Positions 1 to 7,094 of a stretch of 12,578 bases of DNA are shown here, piece after piece. Below the pieces are notes generated by a model, which worked only from the letters and a program-made list of their open reading frames with translations, searched no databases and was not told the origin of the DNA. A program made the translations under genes and the position numbers. The stretch covers positions 1 through 12,578 of the forward strand of contig JADNYJ010000814.1 of assembly GCA_015501075.1 (NCBI GenBank), read 5' to 3'. Source of the stretch: Gymnopilus junonius. Its lineage: Eukaryota > Basidiomycota > Agaricomycetes > Agaricales > Galerinaceae. The number at the start of each line of letters is the position of its first letter. Position 1 is the stretch's first letter.

Positions 1-323
1 TCGAAGACACTCTTGCTTAAACTTTGCAAGATGAATGATGTTTGCTCTTGTCGTATCGCAACTTTGAAGGAGTAGTTGCCCTTCGTGTGTACGTCCACTT
101 TGTCTCCGGTGATCCCTCACACCGGTGGCCATGGGGTGTTAGACAGCTTGAAAGTTGGGATGGGAGAAAGGACGTAGTCGGGACTCGTGAGTGGAGCCCG
201 GGCTGAGATTCAGAGCCACGTGCGATTGGATACGTATCTACGTAATACTAATTACGTTCGCGACAGAGAATTGTCCGAATCTGGTGCATCCCAGTCATGA
301 AACATGAAGGTCTTGGGCAACAC
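1..323. other. Non-coding flank, nothing recognised
   Basis: I see no convincing exon, RNA gene or element here. The only structure noted is a small perfect hairpin at 240-257 (ACGTAAT, four-base loop, ATTACGT). The stretch ends at the left target-site copy of the Mutator-like element. Confidence 0.4.
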
Positions 324-500
324 CAGGCTCCTAAAACCAGCCTCTAGTATCGCTCGCAAGAGCTTCATCTGAGAGCGGACGCATGTGTTTCATCAGAGAG
401 CAAACACGGTCAAATATTTTGATGTACAAAACAAAGCTAAGGGCTCAAGCTCGCGATATAGAGGCTGGCATTTTATAGATTCACATGATCTGCATGGGCA
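324..500 (+). repeat. Left terminal inverted repeat of the Mutator-like element
   Basis: This arm matches the reverse complement of about 935-1127. The best conserved blocks are the outer ~55 bp and the inner ~60 bp, the latter containing GCTCGCGATATAGAGGCTGG. The middle is diverged and slightly shorter than in the right arm. Confidence 0.87.
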
Positions 501-934
501 GTGTCAAGGCTGTTTTACAGTGTGACATGTAGGTGTGTCACCAGAACCATGCCCAATTTGGAACTGCTGAATTTCCCCCCTTGTCCACTACAATTAGGAG
601 GTAAACCCCTTTCATTGTGTCAATTTAGCCATGCTGCTTGTTCAAACAGTTAAAGATAAATACAATTGGCACAATTAGTAATTATGCCACTTGAATAAGT
701 GAGAAACATGCAAAGGTAACCTTCCCATGGTGTTATTGTAATGAGTGCAAGTGAATGGGTTCACCTAATTGTCCACAAAAATATGGCTCTCCTGCTCATT
801 CACACTAGAATTATGGTAACCAGTAATGGTAGACACATTATTAAAGAAAACTTACACCTAATTTGCATAAATATGGGGGAAGGAACTTAATAAGTACTTG
901 AAAGAATTATTGGATTAACAGCCCACAAGACAGT

Positions 935-1127
935 TGCCCATGCAGATCACGTGAATCTATAAAATGCCAGCCTCTATATCGCGAGCTTGAGCTCTTAGGT
1001 TTGTTTGTACATTTGTTTGTACATTTGTTTGTATGTCAAAATATTTGTATTTCTCTGATGCAACACTGCGTCCTGCTCTCAGGTGAAGCTCTTGCGAGCG
1101 ATACTAGAGGCTGGTTTTAGGAGCCTG
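935..1127 (-). repeat. Right terminal inverted repeat of the Mutator-like element
   Basis: Inverted partner of the left arm. It is longer because of a three-copy tandem repeat of the 12-mer TTTGTTTGTACA at about 1000-1034, where the left arm has a single related stretch. Confidence 0.87.
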
Positions 1128-1250
1128 GGGCAACACCTGCCTTCAATCCAACAGAGCACAGCTACAAATGACTGAGTTACCTAGATTTGACGGATTTCCA
1201 ATGTATACGCCTTGTGGACACTTTGATAGTTGAATACACGGAAAGAAATA

Positions 1251-3584
1251 TTACGGATACAAATTAGCTAAATATTTCACCGCCTTGTCGGCAGCCCATC
1301 CAGGCCTGCCATCACCAAAGTTTTGCACCAACTGCGTTTGGGGACCAAAGTTCCCTTTGCCGTCATTGTAGCTAACATATACGTCGGTGTCTCCAATCCC
1401 AACTATATCCGCCCGTCCATCGCCTGTTATATCAACAGCATATCGTGGATGTTTCTCTACCTTCCAATTCTCGTTCCCAGAAAATTTGTCGATGACGCGC
1501 TTCACAGGCTTAAATGTCTTGTCCCCATTGTTGACTGCGGCATAAACACCATCATCGTAGAACCCGATGAGATCGCCGCTGCCATCGCCTGTTAAATCTG
1601 CGATAAAAATTGGGTGCTTCTCGATACGCCAGCCTTTCTTGTAACAGAACTCATTGTCGATCACCTTGCGTGCTGCATTAAACGTCCCATTTCCCTTATT
1701 GAACGCAATGTATACTCCGTCGTCTTTCATACCAATGATATCAGGTAGACCGTCTCCTGTCAGATCAGCCAAGAAACGAGGATGTTTGTCGTTATACCAC
1801 CCTTCCCCACTGGTGAAATCAGCGAGGACGGAATTTGCAGGCTGAAAAGTACCATCGCCATTGCTGAAACTGACTGCAACTCCACGATTGAACCCGACGA
1901 TATCCAGAAGGCCATTCCCATTCACATCTGCGAGGAAGCGTAGGCTCGTATTGAGTTTCCAATCGCCAAGTCGAACTGAATAGCCAAAATCTGCGATGGC
2001 GAGTGTAGAAGGGCTGAATGTACCATCCCCGTTGTTCAGAGATACAAAGACTCCTTCGTCACTGAAGCCGATGATGTCTCCCCGACCCGCGTTTCTGAGA
2101 TCAGCAACAAAGCGAAGATGCTTCTCAACGCGCCAGCCATCATCGTATCCGAATTCGGATAGGACAAACTTGGGCTGCTCGAATACATAGCCGCCCTTAT
2201 TCACGGCTACCGACACTCCAGAATCGGAGAAGCCTACGACATCTGCGCGTCCATTTCCTGTGGTATCCGCTAGGAGGCGCACGTGTTTGTTGGATCGCCA
2301 TCTGCCTGCGTCATCGTTGAAACCAAAGTTGGGCGTTACGAGCTCGCCTGTTTGTGAGCCCTGTCGCCAAATCGCCACTCCGTCAGCGCCGAATCCAATG
2401 ATGTCCGCTTTTCCTTTGCTATTGGGAGGAACTACATATTCCATGTCAGGTGAACGTATGAAAATTCTTGGTGGATGGACATACCAAGAGATGTTTGGCT
2501 GTATACCACTCTCTTCGGTTTGGATGTTCCGAAGATAGAGGCACCTTCTTTTGCAGGCTTACCGTCTGGATCCGTCGGTTTAGTCGGCTTGTCGTCAGTA
2601 TCACCAGATTTCTGATTGTTAGACTCGGGCATTAGCTAGCTCTCTCATTCAGTGAGCAAGGAGAATACGTACTTGTGAGCTTCCGATATCCAAACTTAAA
2701 ATCTTGATTCCGTCAGTATTACTACATAATGTATATTGGCTCGACAACAACAGAGATTGAACAAAATGCTCACAGGAAGTTCTGCAACTCTTTCAACACA
2801 TCGTTGGCCTCCTCTGTGCCTGCCAGGTTGTTGACTGTGATATTGAAATTACGACCTAACGCATCACAAATATTAGCAATCCAAAGGGGAATGAACAAGG
2901 AAGAAGCTCACCACCGGTTCTCTTTTGGTCGTATTTTGGAAGCTTTCCGAACTTCAGTGTATTTATATTGGCATCGGTAATTGCAATAAAAAACAAGCGA
3001 GTCGCCTCAGAGGCAAGGCATAGATTGGCCCCTCCATGCTCAGGCCAAACATGGAATTAGTCAAGGTGAGGCTTTGAAAGAGTTGATGAGAGAGAATCCA
3101 AGTAGATCAAGTGGCGACTCACATATATCCATTCCCGTCCCTGTCAATCTTCCACCAGTATGGAGCATCTACGACAACAAGTTTACTGCCCATCACTTGA
3201 GACTGAGGTGCGATATATTTCTTGTTGTACTTGGAAAATACAGCAATGTTACCAGTAGCATCGCCCAAAACGATCCACTACCGGGTAAATGAGGGCGAAT
3301 AGGTGTTGTTTCCAAAATTTGTTTTGCTTTATCGTACCTGTTGATTAGCATTCCCATTGAACGAACGTGAGTTTACTTCAGATATGTAGTTCAGTAATGA
3401 CAGAGAATATGCAGAGGAGAAGATCACACCTGATGCAAAATCGGACAAGGACAAATCGAACACCGCGTTGGCTGAATTCACAATCAGCTGGGGACTATCT
3501 GAACGCGGTTGCGATTAGATTTCAAGTAAGCATGCGAAACACACGAAACTTACTGAAATTGATGTCAATATTATCAGGCTGCAT
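1251..3584 (-). CDS. Bi-lectin gene A: ricin-B-like beta-trefoil fused to seven-blade FG-GAP propeller; one frameshift
   Basis: Nine exons (minus strand): 3584-3554, 3498-3430, 3375-3338, 3277-3123, 3071-2912, 2855-2774, 2721-2673, 2611-2485, 2431-1251. All introns are 51-61 nt, GT...AG, and phase-consistent except at the break. Exons 1-5 encode a beta-trefoil: an IVN...DLSLSD strand pair, then NQQW in lobe 1 and PYWWKID in lobe 2. Exons 6-7 encode a short module shared with gene B. Exon 8 is a Lys/Pro/Asp-rich linker. Exon 9 carries seven repeats of about 53 residues with GDG.[AP]DIIGF and KHPRF.ADLT motifs, as in the PVL-type integrin-like propeller. About 630 aa are expected. I see no signal peptide or membrane segment. 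Exon 5 has lost one base near 3000-3012: the conserved frame continues shifted by one, and the literal frame stops at 2965-2963. The start at 3584 is the first ATG after a CT-rich tract. By family, a cytosolic glycan-binding, possibly defensive protein (inference). Confidence 0.8.
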
Positions 3585-3598
3585 TTTCTGTGAACTTT

Positions 3599-3613
3599 GG
3601 AAAGAAAGAGATG
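3599..3613 (-). promoter_or_regulatory. CT-rich tract upstream of bi-lectin gene A
   Basis: On the minus strand this reads CATCTCTTTCTTTCC and ends 14 bases before the ATG at 3584. Pyrimidine tracts near the transcription start are common in fungal promoters. Gene B has a similar tract (TTTCTTCTTTCCTTC, 9691-9677) ahead of its ATG at 9655. Core-promoter function is inference. Confidence 0.35.
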
Positions 3614-3972
3614 TCAATGGGGCACAATCCGTCCTCAAAAGACACAGTGGTTGTGAAGGCTTAAAACAAAATCAAGCAGGTGGAAGGAAAGAGCTTCGGT
3701 GCAAAAATAGCCCCGGCACATCGATTAACGGTCCTTAAGAAGATTGTGGATTGAAGTCTGACAGGCGGTATGTTTTCGGGTCTTCATCTGCTTGAAATGA
3801 ATTTATCTTGATTCTTGAATCCTGTTCAGTTCCATGTCAGTTCAACTGAAGAGATACGTGATGTAAAATATACCCTTGTCTTGATGTGAAAAGGAAGTAG
3901 TAATGTGTTTTGGTGATGCAACCTCGTACCGTAGTACCTGCTTTGCCTCCGGCGTTTCATCATCACCGGTAG

Positions 3973-3980
3973 TATTTATA
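3973..3980 (-). promoter_or_regulatory. Possible TATA box for bi-lectin gene A
   Basis: The minus strand reads TATAAATA. It lies about 390 bases before the proposed start, so it would imply a long 5' leader or an unseen 5' exon. It may be a chance match. Confidence 0.2.
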
Positions 3981-4278
3981 GAAAACAGGGAACCTACGAC
4001 TTAATTGAGTAAGTAGTCCCCGAACTTCATGTTGTATGGCTCCTGGAAAAAGTTAGGTTCGTGACGAATCAACATGGACTGAGAACGCTCGTACCTCATA
4101 ATGAACCTGACTCTCAATGAAGTGGTTACAAATATATAGACCATTTACAAAGAAAGTTGAGAGAGAAATAGCAATGTTATTCACCGACGTGCTAAAGAAA
4201 GGATTAGGACGCGTCGCCACCATCGCCCCGGGTCGAGTCGGGGGTTTCGCGTCACGTGTGTAATCACAGGGCCAGACT

Positions 4279-4310
4279 AGGACCCCTGATTACTCTGAGA
4301 TAGGTCGGAT
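4279..4310 (+). repeat. Left TIR of the hAT-like element
   Basis: 32 bp; its reverse complement recurs at 5914-5945 with one difference (G versus A at repeat position 21). The 8-bp duplication GCCAGACT lies immediately outside. Confidence 0.9.
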
Positions 4311-4838
4311 ACGGAAATCCCGGATTTTTGCCCGCCGTGGGTGGACACAAAAGTGACCGATTTGACCCAAATTTGGGTGGATTTCGTATCCGAGGAAAAA
4401 AATTTCCTCCCCATGGGTGGACGGCGTATCTGACATCGAAAAAAAATGGATAAAATTGCCTAAAAATCGTAAAAAAATCGTAATAATTCTCGCAGCCAGG
4501 GCAGCCGGAAATGAATACTGAAATTATTCTACCAACAAGTTATCTCAGAAGTAGCGGGCACCGGGAGCCAGTGACATTTATCTAGCATCAAGAAGAAACA
4601 TCAGATATTGATGATGTGGGTTTGTGAAGTCCAAAGGGCTTACCTTTCTTCGTTGACTTGTACCCAATCCCTCAGGTCCCACCAGAGCTTCTCGTCCATA
4701 CTAGTAAAGCCTGGAGTTCAGGGTCCATCAAGCTGGCGAGTGCGAATGAGATTTGGCAATGGAACGACACATGGGGGAGCATTTCAGTGTCATGCTGCCA
4801 AAGGAGAGTTCGGGATGGTGAAGGTTTGGTGAAGGTCG

Positions 4839-4864
4839 AGGTTGACGTTGAAGTTGACGTTGAA
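4839..4864. repeat. Short tandem repeat inside the hAT-like element
   Basis: GTTGACGTTGAA occurs twice head to tail, followed by a partial related unit. It makes a Val/Asp/Glu periodicity in one frame, but no supported gene contains it. Confidence 0.5.
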
Positions 4865-5878
4865 GCTTTGAAGTCGAACAACTGGACATTTCTCCCAAAA
4901 CGGAGTTCAACACCACATGTGATGAGAACAAATTCTTATCCATCATCCGGATCACCTCCCGAGGCCTGGCAATGTGCTGGCTGGCGCAAATAGGGCGTAG
5001 GACTGAATTAGAGTCGAATGGAATACATCCAAGGTAGTTTCCTTTCACTTTGATGAATGCCTTTTTCTGAATTTTGAAGTTTCGAGTTCTGAAGTTTTTG
5101 AAAACCAAAAAACGCATAATAATGCGAAAAAACACGAAACTAAAACTACACTTTGCTGATGTAGCTTCGAGAAAACTTGATCAAAAAAAATAGGGGTCAA
5201 CTCTAATAAATCTGACTTGTCGACTCGAATGCAAGAATCCAGGATGAGATAAAGGAAAGCATTCGCCGGCAAATGTTCGAACCGTGGAAGGCCTAAAGGC
5301 TTCAGTTTTGGATGCCAAAGTGCACGGAACTGACGGTGGGTCCGTCGAGTTTGTTTCCATACCTGAACGGGAAGGTATGAAACTGATCCTATCGAGTTAG
5401 CTTCCGAAACCCAGACGTTCAAGAAATGTATCAATGTGGCTTCCAGACAATTCCTTTCGGGAGAAAAGGTCCACCATTTCCATTATGGAAACATGTTGGC
5501 CAAGTTTGGGAAGTGATCCGTGCCAAGGGACAGTGTCGAATATTGCCGTAATGCGGAGGAAGAAATCGGGCGGGATGGATTTGGAGGCTGCGATCCATTT
5601 CTTTGCTGTGATCCAAGTGGCTTTGGCGATGGAAGGCGATGCAAAAGCTCATCAGATACATATTGAACATCCTCTAACGACCAAAGCCATTGTCCAAGGG
5701 CCAACGAACTATCATCGTGTACTCCGGCCATGCCGCTGACAAATGATGGCATGGTGCCGACCTTCGGCATAGGTGGACAGTATCTTACCTATGGCCTAGG
5801 GCCCAGGCTTGGGGTGGATATAGGATTGTACCCAAGGCTGTCGAACCTGCCCTAGAGGGGTGGATATTATCTGAGCTC

Positions 5879-5897
5879 GCGCGGCCGAAGGCCGCGC
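5879..5897. other. GC-rich perfect hairpin near the right end of the hAT-like element
   Basis: GCGCGGCC, loop GAA, GGCCGCGC: an eight-base-pair stem with a three-base loop, between subterminal GGGTGGA sites. hAT-type elements often carry structured subterminal regions. No terminator role is implied. Confidence 0.6.
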
Positions 5898-5913
5898 AGA
5901 AGGGTGGATTTTT

Positions 5914-5945
5914 ATCCGACCTATTTCAGAGTAATCAGGGGTCCT
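5914..5945 (-). repeat. Right TIR of the hAT-like element
   Basis: Inverted partner of 4279-4310, followed directly by GCCAGACT at 5946-5953. A GGGTGGA site at 5902-5908 abuts its inner edge. Confidence 0.9.
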
Positions 5946-6188
5946 GCCAGACTCTCCTTCCTTGCTCCCTCAATATTCAACGCTCGCGACCAACTCCATT
6001 TTCGAATCACCGACTGAAGGAGGCAAGATTGACTCCATTGGCATGATCTGGCCATGCCCAATCCATGTTGAACGTTGAGATCCGATGGTTGATGGTTTGC
6101 ACAGCCTTGTGTGTTGAACCAGGTACTACATAAGAATGTGGTAGGACTTGCAACACTGCTCATCGTAGACCTCCTACATCCTGCAGTA

Positions 6189-6918
6189 ATGTCCGCATTC
6201 TCGTCCTCAGAAAGCACTCTCTTTAATCCTGAACTACCCACTATCCTCATATTCTCAAACCCTAGCGTCATCAATAACGTCATATTTCTGAACGGAAGGC
6301 CACTGTTTAGAATTTCTACTCTCGACAAATTCGTCGAGCATACGCAGATAATGGATGCGCAAACTAAGGAGGTGTTAGTTGATATCAGGGAGAGGATTCT
6401 TCAGCCGGATACCATACAATTTACGAACAAGTATGATGGAAGAGTGTTTAAACAACGTGAATGGTTGGTTGGTGGGAAACTTGAAAATGGGGGGTAAGTT
6501 CGTATATCCGCATACACCTTTATTTCTTAAGGCAATTTTATAGATTGAAATGGACTATTAACTTAGCTATCGGGAAATTCGTATGGAGGACAGATATCGT
6601 TCATCGTCTCGCGGCAAGTACTATTTATCTAGCCACCTTTTTTTTCCTTTTACTTTTAGGCTCATTCAGTGCTAGCTTTGCCCCGAGTACGACCTCGAGC
6701 ATCCTGTGGCATATAGTCAGATTCCAACGTCTCAGGACCCGTCAATCCCTTTTGCTCTCTTGCTTCATCGAGGAACTGAACCTTACTGGGAAGAGATCCT
6801 AGCGTCGTTCTTAATCATAGAACAACGCCTTCGAATAGAAGAGAAAACGTCAACAGTCGCTAGTGGAAGAATGCAGCTGTATAGCGCATATTCCACTATA
6901 CAAGGTTTTCGGTCGTAA
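6189..6918 (+). CDS. DUF6593-type protein, probable single-base frameshift
   Basis: Exon 1 is 6189-6493, followed by a 50-nt intron with a strong GTAAGT donor and TTATAG acceptor. Exon 2 is 6544-6617. A 42-nt intron with a long pyrimidine run and TTTTAG acceptor leads to exon 3 at 6660-6918. The N-terminal part (NNVIFLNGRPLFRIST, then DAQTKEVLVDIRERILQPDT, and a Lys-Trp before the tail) has the layout of the basidiomycete DUF6593 family, whose function is unknown. The tail (EILASFLIIEQRLRIEEK) also fits. In exon 3 the frame set by splicing changes by one at the CCCC run 6681-6684, where one C appears to be missing; unshifted, the product ends near 6802. An alternative is a longer second intron (donor 6582 or 6597, acceptor near 6676), which avoids a frameshift. 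The ATG at 6189 was chosen because similarity starts there; the frame stays open further upstream. Confidence 0.65.
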
Positions 6919-7094
6919 CATTTTCTATTTGATACTCTACTCGTATGATATCAGTAATGTATTACTTTTTCCCTAGTCACTCTATCAACTTCATGAATAT
7001 CATACAGCAGAAATTATGGTCATCTTCGGCAACAAGCAGGTGATGATGGAAGATATAAAACGACTGAGTACGCAACATTTGAATCTTTAGAAGG

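Larger units (their letters stand above)
324..1127. mobile_element. Mutator-like non-autonomous transposon with long TIRs
   Basis: An 804-bp element bounded by long inverted repeats. The left arm (about 324-500) and the right arm (about 935-1127) are reverse complements over roughly 180-190 bp with scattered mismatches and small indels. The outermost bases are CAGGCTCC and GGAGCCTG. GGGCAACAC occurs directly outside both ends (315-323 and 1128-1136), a 9-bp target-site duplication; it can be read as 10 bp if the left end is set one base in. Long TIRs with 9-10-bp duplications are the hallmark of Mutator-like elements (MULEs). The roughly 430-bp core is AT-rich and has no meaningful reading frame, so the copy must rely on a transposase elsewhere. 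It lies just beyond the 3' end of bi-lectin gene A. An unclassified TIR family is the alternative. Confidence 0.88.
3585..4270. other. Upstream region of bi-lectin gene A
   Basis: No convincing exon is visible. On the minus strand there is a CT-rich tract just before the start codon of gene A, and a TATAAATA about 390 bases upstream of it. A glycine-rich leader like that of gene B was looked for here and not found. Confidence 0.45.
4279..5945. mobile_element. hAT-like non-autonomous transposon
   Basis: A 1667-bp element with terminal inverted repeats 4279-4310 and 5914-5945 that agree at 31 of 32 positions and begin AGGACCCCTGATTACTCTGA. GCCAGACT flanks both ends directly (4271-4278 and 5946-5953), an exact 8-bp target-site duplication, as for hAT and also KDZ elements. 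GGGTGGA occurs in one orientation near both ends (4339, 4375, 4415 and 5812, 5858, 5902), often followed a few bases later by TATCNGA; these are candidate transposase-binding sites. Several GC-rich hairpins sit near the right end. Internal reading frames are short, overlap on both strands and resemble no transposase I know. The core may hold degenerate captured sequence. The element lies between bi-lectin gene A and the DUF6593-type gene. Confidence 0.87.

Noticed and set aside
1251..2444. Bacterial origin of the FG-GAP genes
   Set aside because: The genes carry eight fungal-type introns at conserved positions, and the repeats resemble the mushroom PVL propeller, so recent transfer is not supported.
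1323..2538. Plus-strand frames opposite the propeller of gene A
   Set aside because: They are antisense shadows that recur with the period of the propeller repeats.
5260..5285. tRNA, from a GTTCGAAC T-loop-like sequence
   Set aside because: The flanking bases form no T stem on either strand and no D or anticodon arm is present at the right distance.
4608..5770. Coding genes or a transposase inside the hAT-like element
   Set aside because: The frames are short, overlap on both strands, have no consistent splice structure and match no motif I know.
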